A program made the position numbers and the translations under genes. Source: Neodiprion pinetum (lineage: Eukaryota > Arthropoda > Insecta > Hymenoptera > Diprionidae). From it: DNA of 64,000 nt. Under the pieces are notes generated by a model. It worked only from the letters and a program-made list of their open reading frames with translations. It did not search any database and was not told the DNA's origin. The stretch lies in NCBI RefSeq assembly GCF_021155775.2, contig NC_060238.1:20002542-20066541 (forward strand), written 5' to 3'. Within the stretch, counting starts at the first letter, position 1; each line of letters starts with the position of its first letter. Positions 48,501-59,825 of this stretch are shown piece after piece.

Positions 48501-49039
48501 ATGCGATATCGTTTCAAATGTACCTACGAAGCCGATGTATGTACCTGAAAAAATTCAGTGTTATACTTTCACTGTCTCTTAGAATATAATATAGCGCGGT
48601 TCAGAAGTATAAACATATCAGTCATAAATATCTGAGAAAAAAATTTTGGACGAAGAGAAATTATCTCAACAATTACCGTTATAGAAGAAAAAGATACGGG
48701 TCTCACAATCGGATTAACCCGGTACGTTCTCGAACGGTTAAACTTACAATGACATAACCTAAAAAAAAATAAAAATTTTCGAAAGGATCAATTGTACATA
48801 AAATTTTTCCACAAATCGTCATCCTTTTTGTCACGACACACGCGTCTTTCCCCTTCGTTGAAAAAAAAAAAAAAAAAACGATCTCTTCGGGCGGTTTCTG
48901 CGGGTGCAGCAAACAGCAGCAGCAGCAGCAGCAGCAACAAGCAGAGGCAGCTTAAAACATCTAGAACAGAATCGGCAAAGCGATCGTGTAATTGCTTACC
49001 CCCCCCCCCCCCCCCTTGTAAAACCTCCTATTATCTTGA
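45597..49039. other. AT-rich non-coding stretch with homopolymers
   Basis: T run near 46118-46141, A run near 47815-47837, G run at 48157-48178, A runs near 48400-48418 and 48861-48878, and a CAG tract near 48912-48932. Small frames at 47120-47239 (39 residues from a good ATG context) and 47373-47654 (93 residues, hydrophobic and basic) have no recognisable motif. Confidence 0.55.
48157..48178. repeat. Poly-G run (22 bases)
   Basis: Pure G run. G tracts of this length can stack into quadruplexes and are error-prone in sequencing. Confidence 0.9.
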
Positions 49040-49780
49040 TCGTTGAACGCGCGGAGAGCGAGAGCGAGCGACAGAGAGAAAGAGAGAGAGAAAGAGTGTA
49101 AGCATAAATAATCCTCCGGCCGCCTACATGCGACTGAAAACGACGAGACGCGACGCGGATCGCCGCTGCACGACCGTTCGCTTCGCTCTCGAAGCTATAT
49201 GAGCCAGTCGCGAGCTCGGCGCATGCGCGTCCCCCCTCCACCTCGACCGCCACGCGACCCACTCCCCACTCCGATCTCGCGCGTGTGTCGCGCCCGTTGC
49301 CCCCCCCCCCCCCCCCCCACTCGATCCCCACGACTGCGGCCGGGCGGCAGCGCGGAGGTGGGAGGGGGGGCGGTTGACTGGGTCGTCTGGGGGGGGGCTC
49401 GCTCGGCGAACGTCAGTCTCGTACCTGCGGTGCAACGCGACGTACGTACGTCGAGAGAAAGGTGCATCGCGGCGCGCGTATAATTTCAAGCGTAACGCGA
49501 ATGCGTGCGGACGGAGAAGTAGACAATCAGGAGTAAGTTGGGTGATAATTCGTCGTGTTGTTGCGCGATCGTGTTTAATTATCGTTACAGTTTCGAATGT
49601 TTTTCTGACCATTTGGCGGTAGTTGGTGGCGGTGGTGGGGGGGGGCAGGAATCGTTATTTTTTGCTGTTTTCTTAAAACCACACGAAGTACGTGTAGAAA
49701 CAAACAGAGCAGCCAAGTGATGACTGTGACGTGACGAGTGCGTGTTGTTCAAAATTGTCTTCACCTGCATCTGCACGGAT
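49040..49780 (+). promoter_or_regulatory. CpG-rich island, candidate promoter and 5' leader
   Basis: The composition shifts sharply to GC/CpG-rich (CGCATGCGCGTCCCCCC, GCGACGCGGATCGCCGCTG), preceded by a GA-rich tract at 49056-49095. A TCAGT motif at 49413-49417 matches the arthropod initiator, and CGTACG lies about 28 bases downstream, where a downstream promoter element would sit, matching it only partly. A GTAAGT donor-like site at 49533 follows. No TATA box is evident at the expected distance. Open frames on both strands here are Pro/Arg-rich products of GC content. Confidence 0.45.
49415..49532 (+). other. Candidate first non-coding exon
   Basis: Bounded by the initiator-like TCAGT (transcription would start at its A, 49415) and by GGA/GTAAGT at 49532/49533. 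A matching acceptor may be the pyrimidine-rich TTTTTCTGCTTACCTTTATAG ending at 49945, giving an intron of 413 bases. This is an inference from signals only. The region has no conserved protein to anchor it. Confidence 0.25.
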
Positions 49781-49945
49781 TACTAACGATTACGCACCGC
49801 ATGAAGATATTGTGCAACTGTGTGTGATGTTGTTGATATTTCAAGCTAAGTGCGATTCGTCTACGGGACAGAGGGTAGCGGTCGTTCTGCTCCCATGACT
49901 CGCGTTCGACGTTCGATATTCGAATTTTTCTGCTTACCTTTATAG

Positions 49946-50110
49946 GCCGGAAGAGTTGAGAGCTGACGCTTTCGGACTCGAGCCGGCTTTGTCGTCTTCG
50001 ATATGAGCAACGGGGAATCCTTTTTCACCTTCAACAACGTCGACGACGACGACGAGATTTTAACTAGCGAATCATCATCGACGACCGTTCATCGCCCGGG
50101 GCTTTTCTAA
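49946..50110 (+). CDS. Candidate second leader exon with a 35-residue open frame
   Basis: After the acceptor-like TTTATAG at 49945, an ATG at 50003 with G at -3 opens a 35-codon frame ending TAA at 50108-50110. Its start is MSNGESFFTFNNVDDDDEIL, followed by a Ser/Thr-rich tail. The composition is unlike the homopolymer-driven frames elsewhere, with an acidic D run from GAC repeats. It could be an upstream open frame in a long leader, the start of a coding exon whose donor I cannot identify, or chance. I do not recognise the peptide. Confidence 0.2.
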
Positions 50111-52188
50111 CGCCGGCTTTTTTTTACTCCATGCACCGTCCAATCATCCCCACTCTTAGAGAATTCATCGGATTGATCGATCGGCAGCTGTTTCGGTTAT
50201 TTCGATTCTTTTTTCATCGTCGCAACACAGTTTTGATGCAGAGTTATTCTTGTGTTCATTCGTGTTCATTCGATACATAGCGGTGTGTTTGATCATAGTG
50301 TGTTCTTTCTTCGGTACTATTTTTTTTCCTCTTCATCGTCGTAAAATTTATATATATATATATATACATCTCCGGTGAAATTCATCGTTTATGCAGCACA
50401 AGTGATGAAAATAAAAATAATAATAGTGATAAGAACAAGAAGAAGTTGGCTACGGATTTGATTAATTACGCAAAGACGAAACGGAAAAACAAACGAAACA
50501 CTAATGATATCCCGCGAATGGGAGGGTACAGCGAAGAAGAACGTTCTGTTAAGTAAAATATACAAGTTCTTGAGAAGGAAAAGTCGGTGTGTGTTTTGCC
50601 TTGACGATATTCGCTTCTATTCGCTGTAATTATCGTTGTTAATTCGATATTATACCTATTGTGTTTCATCTTCGTTAAATCTGTAGATTGAATTTTATCA
50701 TTATCGTATTTGATATTATCATTATTACTATAACCTGTTGCTAAACAACGACAAAATAGATAAACGGAACGGATTAACCTATATAGGCAGATTGTTTCGA
50801 TCAGTCCGTCCCCGACCAACTTCGGCGATACAGTGTGAAATACGAAACAGAAACGAAGCGAAGAAACTCCCTGCGGAATTATTGGGAGTTGTGTGTCTGT
50901 GTGTGTTTTTTTTTCTTTTCTTTTACTTCCTTTCTTTCTTTCGTGTTTTCGCCGAGTGACGGTGTTTTTCGCGTGTGAACGTTGAAATTCGAAACGCGCG
51001 CGTTTGAATTCGAGCTGAGTGAAGTTGGCCGATTGTTTCGATGAACGGAAAACAATCGTTGCGGTGAATAAAGAAATAAAATAAAACGCCTTTATTAATA
51101 CACGACTCGCGGATTGATGCGATAAAAATTCAATTTCGAAGTAAAAGATTGAAAAAAAAAAGAATAACAAAAAAAAGTGAACCTCGCAAAAAAGATGAGA
51201 AACGATCGTTGTTGCCATTGCGCGATAAACGACAACGACAATGCCGCAACGGTTTCGGTGGTGATTCTGTGAGTGTTGTTCCGAAGATTCAACAAACCGC
51301 GCTACCTGCAATCTTCTTTCTGTTTTGGATTGGTGGTGATTTCGTGATATTCGAGAGTGGGTTTTTTTTCTTTCTCTCGCACCCTCGGTGTCTTTGAATG
51401 AACGAAGTGAATATGTCGCTAATCGCAGCGCGACCCGTTCAAGTTATCGAGAATCGGAGAAAGAGGACGACGACAACGACGGCGTTTCATCCTGCACGGA
51501 GAAACCAGAGGCAAGTTGTCAATTAGCGCATTTACATTTATTTATTCTCGTACAATGTGAAGTTCGTCGACGTTTTCGTTCCACCTTCGATTCTCAACGA
51601 TTATTTGCCCTTTGCTTAATATCGATCCCTAGGGATTTCCTTTTTTTCTATCTTGTTTTTTTTTTCCCCACCCGCCACCGTTTTTCTGCTGTTATTGTCA
51701 CTAGAGGTCTGCGGAAATCCCCGAAGTTGATTTAATCCTTCTGGCTTTGCCTCGCATTCGGCGGCGGTGCGTGATTTATTGTAGTGGAGAATTTTGTGAT
51801 GGTATTCTCGTGTAGTGTAGCGAATCCGAATGTAATCGCGATACTTTTTCAAAATGAAATTAATGAAATTTTTTAGGTTAATGTAACGACTCGAGCAATT
51901 GACTACACTTCGATCGTTTTAAACTTGCGAAGTAGTCATTATTTTTCTTACAATTTTAAGTTGGGTCGACGTTACGAACTTCAATTACCGTGTTCGGATT
52001 TTTGTGGCAAAAAAAAAAATCCCTAGAAATCTTTTTTCTCGCGTTATGTAAATTTCGTGCCCCAAGAATTTTTTTTCCCCCAATGATTGCCGACGGCTCG
52101 ATGTTTCTCCCTGAAACAAGCCAAAATTCTTTAGACCAGGACGATGAATAGTTGAAAGAGGTTTCTACTATACGCGGATTATAGATAC
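50111..52188. other. Complex non-coding stretch downstream of the CpG island
   Basis: Few long repeats. The minus-strand frame 50466-51311 (281 residues) is the longest in the window, but it is Phe-, Lys- and Arg-rich in blocks and shows no domain. On the plus strand, 51388-51510 reads a Glu/Asp/Ser-rich peptide ending at CCAGAG/GCAAGT, which resembles a GC-type donor. Neither is strong enough to call a gene. The stretch could be intron or long 5' leader of a + strand transcript starting near 49415. Confidence 0.4.
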
Positions 52189-52689
52189 TAGGGTGGTTTT
52201 TTTTATTCAACTTTTTTTTTTTCTTTTTTTCTTTATCCCTTCTTTACGTACCCCTCGAAAGTTAGTTTTCAGCCTCAAACGAAGTCTCGTGAAAACGGAA
52301 CTCGATTCCTAAATTGTAAAACTTGACTCATCCGGTTTGAATTTTTCAAACACTCGAACCGAAATATCTCGTAAAGTATACAAGTTGGAAAGTTATTTTT
52401 GAGTTTCATTTTCGTATCGTTCGTATCGAATACAAGATGAACATTTGCGTATATGGCAGTCTTGACTTTTTAGTTTTATAGAAAATTCGATTATCTGCAA
52501 AATGATACCAAAAACAGCTTTCCAATTTGCATAGTTTTTGATATATTTCGGTCAGTGTGTTCGAAGAATTCAAACCGGATGAGTCTTCTTTTAGAATCTT
52601 AGTTCCGGTTCACTAGGCTTCGTTTGAGGATAAAAACTTCGAAGGGTACGTAAGGAGAAAGAAAAAGTTTTTAAAAGAAACCACCATTA
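52189..52689. mobile_element. Foldback element with TAGGGTGGTT ends, copy 1
   Basis: TAGGGTGGTTTTTTTTATTC at 52189 is mirrored by AAAAGAAACCACCATTA at the right. Inner blocks pair too: CTCATCCGGTTTGAATT near 52328 with AATTCAAACCGGATGAG near 52568, and CCTCAAACGAAG near 52273 with CTTCGTTTGAGG near 52618. About 0.5 kb with no coding capacity. TA at both borders is compatible with a Tc1/mariner-type miniature element. Confidence 0.75.
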
Positions 52690-55600
52690 CATACAGATAC
52701 ATATGTACACATACATTAAATGCCAATTTTTACATTTTTGTTTTGATTTCCTCGTATCGTGTGAAATTATTCTCCTCTCACATTTCGGTCTCTTCGAAGA
52801 TAGTTTCAAGTTCTACTTTTTGATACTCGAGTCACGGTTGATGTCGTCGCCGGAATTATCTTTTCTTCACTAATGGTACATACATTGTTTCCATATAGTT
52901 TTTTTTTTTTACCCCTCGACTTTGTTGTACGTAATATCAGAGCTTGGTACAGTTGCCAATTAATTACGTTGTATCTTTGATTTGAAAATTGGCAAAAGTC
53001 TCGACTCTTCGTTCTTTCGAGACCAACTATCGCGATAAAAAAAACTGACGAAAATGAGTTTTAGGATATTAAGTGAATGAATCTGTAAAAAAAAAAAAGC
53101 GCAAAACACAGAAGATGAGGTTGGTGTTGTTCATCGTCATCATCGTCGTCATCATCGTCATCCTGAATTGTATACCTGAAATATGAATTTCTGAACAAAT
53201 CTTCCATCGACAAAGCAATTGAAATGAAAATTCGTTGAAACAATCAGACTCGTCAAACGATATAATTGATCTTCATAGACTGTGTGAGAGATGAAAAAAC
53301 CTGATGCGGTAGTAATGAATTGTAAAATTAAAAAAAAAATTAACATCATTCCACGGTAGGTTTTTCACACGTGTTACAATCGAGGGAGGATAAGTGAAGA
53401 ATATACCGCGTTAAATAAGACGACTAAATCGAATAACTAAACGATGATAATGTAGGTCAGGTCAGGTTGGCCGAGGGGTCGATAACGCGAGTTTGTTACA
53501 CGGAACGTAAATTCCACTAACGGGCATCTCGTCTCTTAAACTGTATCAATGGTACGCTGCTGCTGCATTTATTTATTGAATAAAAAATGCTTGTACAAAT
53601 TAATATCGTACATACACGCGGTATAAAGTTTGAATTATTAGAAAATATGTTTCGGTTGTTTTTTTTTTTTTAAAGCTCCTTTGGTTATTGTTTTCAAGAC
53701 TAACCGTTGAAATAAAATTTGTCATAATTTTCACATTATATTTATTTATTGACATTTAAACAAACTTTGTCGATATTTTCGAGACGAAATAGTAAATAAC
53801 CGCCCGACGTAGGAACGTGTGTGAAAAAAAAATAAAAATAAAAAAATAAACAGTGTAGACACGATATTTTAAAAAGCACTAAACCGATCCTGCTCAAATT
53901 TTTACAGCATCCTTGTTATACCTGTTTTTCTTTTACGAGCTAAACAAATGGAAAAAGTGACGGAAACTTGAAAACTTTTTCGTAAAACGAAAACTACCGA
54001 AGCGTTTTTTTTTTTTTTTTTTGTTTTTTTTTTTGTTTTTTTAAACACACCTTCCTATCAGGCGATATACGTTAGGTTAAATTAACTATTTCGTTTCTGA
54101 AAAATGCACAAAGTTTGTTCGAATGTCAATATATATATATATATATATGTAATGTGAAAATGATGAGAAACTTGGTTTCAATGGTTCGTTTAAAAAAAAA
54201 AAAAAAAAATATCCAAACAACGTATGAGAAACGGTATTTACGCTAGACGAGCCCATCAATGCATTTTGAAGAGAGAAAAACCGAGAAAGAGAAAGAAAGG
54301 AGGTAGCGAGATATGGATAGAGGGAATCGAAGAAGTGAATTATAGACGGAGATGAGGTGATGCAGGTGATTTAATTACAATTAAATCCAACGACGGTTAG
54401 CCGAGGGTTCAAGTTGGGGTTAGGTATCTACTTGACGAACCGGAATGCAATTCCTTTCTCATTGTCAAGAGTTTCTCTCCTTAAACGACAAAAATCTCTC
54501 TCTCCCTCTCTCTCTCTCTTCGGCAACTTTTATTTATTAAAAATAGAAATAGAAAGATACAAGCCGGTGAAAGAAGACTTTCACGTGTCTGTTGTATTCG
54601 TTGATTTGGGGAAAAAACAACTAAAAAAAAAAGAGACCCCAAACTTTTTTCAATTATTTTTCATTTCGCTCGCACCAACAACCCTGATTCAAGCACGCAG
54701 ACTTCAAAATTGTACGTTAAATTATTAAAGCGATGTTGAATAAACGATACACCGACGGTCAAAAAGTCGAATAAATCAACCGATCGAACGGTTCGAATCA
54801 TTTTCGATCATGGTGTAAATTATTTATACATAAATTGTGTGTCTAACGATCGATTATGCCCGATAGATAGGAACGGCGATATATTTTATTCGTCGGTCCG
54901 CTTCGAATCGCAGCGATACGTAATAAAAATACATTGTTAAAATTATTTTTGTACGGAAACGTATTCGATGTTTTATTCGGTTACGTAACAGTGAATTCAC
55001 CGTGTATACGTTCGCTGTTTATTCAATTTACAAAACAATACATTAAATTTACCAACACAATATTGTAAATTCAAATTACTCTATTGCAGTTTCTCTTACA
55101 ATCTTTCGCTCAAATCGATCATTTTTATTCGCATCAAACGAAATTTGTCAATTTTCAATGGTAAGTAAATGTGTAGTAAATTCACGAATCATTTCCAACA
55201 GTGCGGATGACGAGTAATTTTGTAAAGCATATTAATAATAATAATAATAACAACAACAACAACAATAAAAGGAAAATAGATAAATAAAAAGAAACCGCGT
55301 AAGACGTTGTTGTCTTTGTTTTTTTTTCTTTTTTTTTTCTCCAGTTCATTGAAACGCAAAAATGAAATGAGCTTCTTGAAACTTGAGTGCGGAATCATTG
55401 TTTCAACGTCGATGATTCGTAAATTGCGCACGCACTTTAAACCTGTTGATATGGCAGTGTCGTGAAGTAAATTTTTTTTTTTTTATCCATGATTACAATT
55501 TTATTTACGTTATTATACAATGACATAAAAATCGAATATCCAAATAGAAGAAAAGAAATTAAAAATTGGAAATAAATCTGACGAACGATTGCGCTTATTT

Positions 55601-56543
55601 ATTTGTTTATTCACTTACTTATTTATTTATTTATTTATTTTTTCTTGCCGCTACCGCGAGACGAGGATGAAACACGCGCAACGACGCGATACGACGGAAC
55701 GTAATTAGCTTTGAAATTCCTTAAAAGTAATCGGTTATTTCCAGTTGAAATTCTATTGTTTGAAATACCTTGTCTTTTTTTTTTTTTTTCTCTCTTCCTC
55801 TTCTTCGTTTCAATTCTCAACCTCAGGGGTTAGGTAAAAAAACAAGGTACAGTTTTAATTGAATTCCAGACGATTGGCATCGACTAATACGACTTACACG
55901 GGTTTGTCTCGACCTTATTTTACAATTTTCTTTTTTATCGACGGATCCTTGAAAACAGAACAACGGACATTCGTCACGTTCGAATCGGCGATCATGCATT
56001 GATCGATGAATCTTCTCCTCGCGTGTGTGTGTGTGTATATGTTATACATAATTTACGTGTAACAAGTGTGTAAGATGGTATTGGATACCCATCCCAGTTT
56101 TACCCCATCGGCTTCTTTTCGTCTACTCTCTTTGTTCGCCCACCCACCTTCCCCCCCTCAACGACTCTTTCCAATCGTTTTTCATTCTGAAATATCGGAT
56201 CGTCAGTCAGTCAGTCAGACAGGCATCAGTGACGCGTGTCGGGTTGCATACCACGCGTAGCAGGCGTAAATGGTCCGTGACGTATACGTACTACTGTACA
56301 TATACATGTATTATATGTACGATATTGACGTGCAGGATGCGTACATTATGACGCAAGAAGATAAGGTTGACGGGGGTGTCTGAAACCGATGGTCGGTATT
56401 TTTTATTTTTTATTTTTTATTTTTCCTTGCCTCAACTCGCGGTGAAGTGAAATTCTAATTATCAGCTACGCTTTAACGCGACGCGCGGCTTATATTTTGG
56501 TTTGTAAAATTACTAGCGTCAGAGTATGTGTGTATATTATATA
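52690..56543. other. AT-rich non-coding stretch
   Basis: Microsatellites include (CATCGT)-like sequence near 53132-53161, T runs near 54006-54040, a TA tract near 54130-54147, AAT/AAC tracts near 55230-55265, TATT units near 55615-55640 and CAGT units near 56203-56219. GTCAGGTTGGCCGAGGGGT at 53461 resembles the 5' part of a tRNA-Leu but lacks the rest. No gene is recognised. Confidence 0.55.
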
Positions 56544-57194
56544 CTAGGGTGGTCCTTGTTTAGGGTGTTGACGAATTTTCACCGCCCCATCACCGAAATC
56601 AATTTCAAATCATTTGAAAAGAGTCGCCAAATTTTTTCAGATTCTCACAGCAAGTCTGAGATAGCCCGGATTGTGATCGAAGTTTCTTATGGAAATGACG
56701 TGAGAAAAACTTTTTTTCGCACTATATATTTTATCGTGAAAGTAATAATGTTCCAAAAACAATCTGCAACTGCGAGGTTTCAGCCGGCGTTGGCGACGCT
56801 GTATGAAAAAAAAATACACATCATCGTACGAGGCAATCTAGACGAATTGCACTTCCTCTGAATAAAAAAAAAAAGTCGGGTTTCGAGGTTGTGCAATTCG
56901 TCTAGATTGCCTCGTACGACGATGTCTATTTTTTCCCAGACAGTAGCACTAATTCTCACCAAATCCTCGCGGTTACAGATTATTTGGAACATTATCACTC
57001 TTGCAATAAAATATATACGGAGAGAAAAAGTTTTACCCATGTTAATTTCCACAAGAAACTTCGATCACAATGCGGACCATCTTAGATTCGATGTAAAAGT
57101 CTGAAAAAATTAGGCGATTGTTTTCGAATTATTTGAAGTTGATTTTGGGGATGGTCTGCCAAAAATTCGTCAACACCCTGAATAAGGACCATAT
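56544..57194. mobile_element. Foldback element with TAGGGTGGTC ends, copy 2
   Basis: TAGGGTGGTCCTTGTTTAGG at the left is mirrored by GGGTGTTGACGAA complements and AATAAGGACCATA at the right. The two halves are complementary along nearly the whole 0.65 kb and meet around AAAAAAAAAAAGTCGGGT near 56864-56882. The innermost pair, CGTACGAGGCAATCTAGACG and its complement, is exact. No coding capacity. It shares the first ten bases with the element at 52189, while the interiors differ. Confidence 0.83.
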
Positions 57195-57223
57195 ATATAT
57201 ATATATATATATCAATTGTCAGA

Positions 57224-57254
57224 CCCAGGTTGAGTTGGCGTGGAATGCACCATA
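57224..57254 (-). mobile_element. Solitary right end of the GGGGCATTCCACG foldback family
   Basis: CCAGGTTGAGTTGGCGTGGA followed by ATGCACCATA matches the right terminus of element C (TTGGCATGGAATATCCCGTA), including the GTTGG just inside. It begins only about 30 bases after the foldback at 56544-57194. No left partner is visible upstream. Confidence 0.6.
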
Positions 57255-57318
57255 CATATAAACGTAGGCATAGGTACGTTATAATCGCGTGGTATGATGA
57301 GATGATGTTGTTGTCGTC

Positions 57319-57319
57319 G

Positions 57320-57410
<91 letters not shown>
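57319..57410. repeat. (GTT)n microsatellite, about 30 units
   Basis: Uninterrupted GTT tract, preceded by GTCGTC. The frames through it encode poly-Leu, poly-Val or poly-Cys and are artefacts. Confidence 0.95.
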
Positions 57411-57412
<2 letters not shown>

Positions 57413-58403
57413 TACCTCGTTGTACCGAGAAGTCGATGCTGTTCATGTTAGATAACTGCCGCAGGGTTATTAGCCTTTAGGTCCGCTGTTGTTGCTGATT
57501 ATATAGATGCTCCTGCAACGTCCTCGATGTCGTCGTCCTAGACTGAACGTCGACGATCGCGATTAACGTCGTCCTCGTCGTCGTTGCGTTGCGTTGGTAC
57601 AAGAGCAGTCATTAATACTGTAAAAGTGCTGTTTCTTTCTTTCTTTCTTCTGTGATATCAAGATCGGCGGTCGCGCATCCCGTAAAGTTGGTTAAAAATT
57701 TGAAAAAAAAAAAAAAATAACGTGACCGACGCACTATTTTATTACCATGAACGGAAGCTTTTGATCTACACGGCGAAAATATTATATATATATATATATA
57801 TATTGTAAAGATCTGTTACTATTTTCTGATAAATTCACTATTGCAAAAGTTATTTGAAAGACGTTAAGTAACTTTTGAAAGTGTAGATTTATGGTGGAAT
57901 GGTGTAAGAGAACTTTTTTCAAGAGCTCTCTGTTATCTAAAAAAGTATTTCGGTGAATTTTCTTTGCGACGCTTCGTTAGCTAGTTATAAAAATGAGAAG
58001 TAGCAAAAATCATTTTTTCGATATTATTGTTATGGAATATAGAAAAGTGCGATGCGCAAACTCTTAATGTGTTGGTATTAGGGGGTGAAATTTTAACAGG
58101 CTTATTTTTATACCTAAATGGAACCTTTAAGACTTGTTTGGAGGATTAAAGTTGGGTAGAAAAAATCGTGTAAGAATTACGCATGAATTGTATACGGGTT
58201 ATACGGATGTGGGCTTCAAGTTAACGTTTATACGATATTTAGTCGAAGCGAATCCATATCAGTAGTGTGGATTTGTTATTTTGGAAAAGCGGTAATTTTT
58301 TTGATACAATAACAAAAAAAATTAGGCGAATTTTGTTTGACGATATTTATTGATTGCGGTTATTTTATGAATGAATGTGGAAAGTTTAGTCAAATACTTT
58401 ATA
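57411..58403. other. Non-coding stretch
   Basis: A CGTCGT-rich patch at about 57515-57590 precedes ordinary AT-rich DNA with an A run near 57702-57717 and a TA tract near 57782-57803. No gene is recognised. Confidence 0.5.
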
Positions 58404-58693
58404 TACCGGGACAATCTCTTGAAACTTGAAAATCAACCGCGCATGCGCGAAATAATTAAATCTCATTGGTCGGCGAAATCTTCACGCAGCGATATTCTTG
58501 TCTGCGACGCAGGCCGGCCAACTTACGCAAAATGTGTACGTTTGAATTCTCAAAGAGCATAAGCATTAAATTCCGACCGTTCGTTGAAGAATCAACTTTC
58601 CGACCCAGTAACAAATGCCTCAAAACCTTTCCGAGTCACCACCTCTCAATCATTTAAGATTCTAACCTCGAAAATTTGCATCAACTACATCGC
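58404..58693 (+). mobile_element. CCGGGACAATC inverted-repeat element, copy 3 (truncated)
   Basis: Same orientation as copy 1. It starts CCGGGACAATCTCTTGAAAC after a TA and follows copies 1 and 2 through CAGGCCGGCCAACTTACGC and TTCTAACCTCGAAAATTTGC. Homology stops at ATCAACTACATCGC near 58693, so the last ~110 bases including the right terminus are missing. With one end it should not be mobile. Confidence 0.82.
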
Positions 58694-59339
58694 GAATGTT
58701 TCTAGCTACTATAACAAATGAAATTTTTCTCAGTAAATTTTTTCGCAGAAATTATGTACCAGGGAGTAAGGATTTTGATTTCACTCCTTTTGGTTAAAAT
58801 TTTTTTCCCCACGACACTTATCGTTGCCGGTACTTATCGGAACGTAAATTTTCACGCTGATACTTTCCACGTTCCAGAGTGAAATTTACTTGCCAGTTTG
58901 CACGTTAATGTACTCGGCGCAAAATTTTCGCACAAGAGATGCTTTTGGAAGGATTGATCGTACGCTGTACCGTAATAACAATTCCGCTGCGGGTTAGGTC
59001 AGGTTCGAAGTAAATCGGCCCTGAATTCACCCCTCGAATCTTTTGGTACGTTTTTTTTTTATTTTTTTTTATTCTCTCTCCCAATACACGTCACAACGTC
59101 ATGTACGACCAGCACGATTTACGTGCCGCGACACGCTACGTGCGGCATATTTATGTACGTGTATAGGTAAAAAATACACAGGCGTGCGTAACTTGCGCGT
59201 ATAAACGCATAAGGAGCATAAACTGCGACGCGGCGTCGAGGGACCCGAACGAAACTCGTGTACGTACTTGTGTGTATGCTTGTTTGGATAAATAATGTGT
59301 CTATCGGGGCGCCGGGCCGGTGAATTTGATTTGATTCAC
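58694..59339. other. Non-coding stretch
   Basis: No gene is recognised. A T-rich patch lies near 59050-59070, and GC content rises from about 59100. Confidence 0.5.
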
Positions 59340-59424
59340 CGAGCGAATGGCTGAGCAGCGTTCCGCGGCATCTATACGAGGCCAAGAAACCGACCGAGTA
59401 GAAGGACGGAGAAAGAGAGAAGGA

Positions 59425-59464
<40 letters not shown>

Positions 59465-59740
59465 AGGGAGAGGAAGGTGGATGCCTCTGTGTCGGAACAA
59501 AAGAGGGACGCGACGTACCCGACGACTACGTTACGACCGACGTCGACGTCGGCGTCGCGGCGCTTTCGCGGTGCCGTCGTTTCTCCCCCCCTTGCTGCTG
59601 GTGCTGCTTGCTTGCTTGCTCGCTTCGTCCGGGGGTTCGCGCCCCCTATCGATTCCCGGAAAGTAAATAAAATTTCGCCCCTCGTTTCTGTTACCTCGCG
59701 AACCAACCTTCCTTCACTGAGCGAGCTACCCGGCGAGTGA
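59340..59740 (+). promoter_or_regulatory. CpG-rich island with AG tract, candidate leader region
   Basis: CGACGTCGACGTCGGCGTCGC and nearby CpG-dense sequence follow an AG tract at 59428-59458. A donor-like AAA/GTAAAT lies at about 59662. The plus-strand frame from ATG 59347 runs 107 codons across the AG tract (Arg-Glu repeat), and the minus-strand frame 59119-59706 is its counterpart. Neither shows a domain. Composition and layout resemble the island at 49040-49780. Confidence 0.3.
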
Positions 59741-59792
59741 GTGAACTTAAACCGAGAGAGATGGACTGATAGATGGAGGGATTTGGTTTTCT

Positions 59793-59825
<33 letters not shown>

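Noticed and set aside
50466..51311. Longest open frame in the window (281 residues, minus strand)
   Set aside because: It has blocks of Phe and Lys/Arg from homopolymers, no recognisable domain, no codon regularity I can see, and it lies opposite the + strand leader signals. Treated as chance.
53461..53530. tRNA-Leu-like 5' part (GTCAGGTTGGCCGAGGGG)
   Set aside because: It resembles the acceptor and D-arm region, but there is no anticodon stem, no GGTTCGAAT-type T-loop and no matching acceptor end at the right distance.
59119..59706. 195-residue minus-strand and 107-residue plus-strand open frames
   Set aside because: Both read through the AG tract and the CpG-rich island, where stops are rare by composition. 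No domain.
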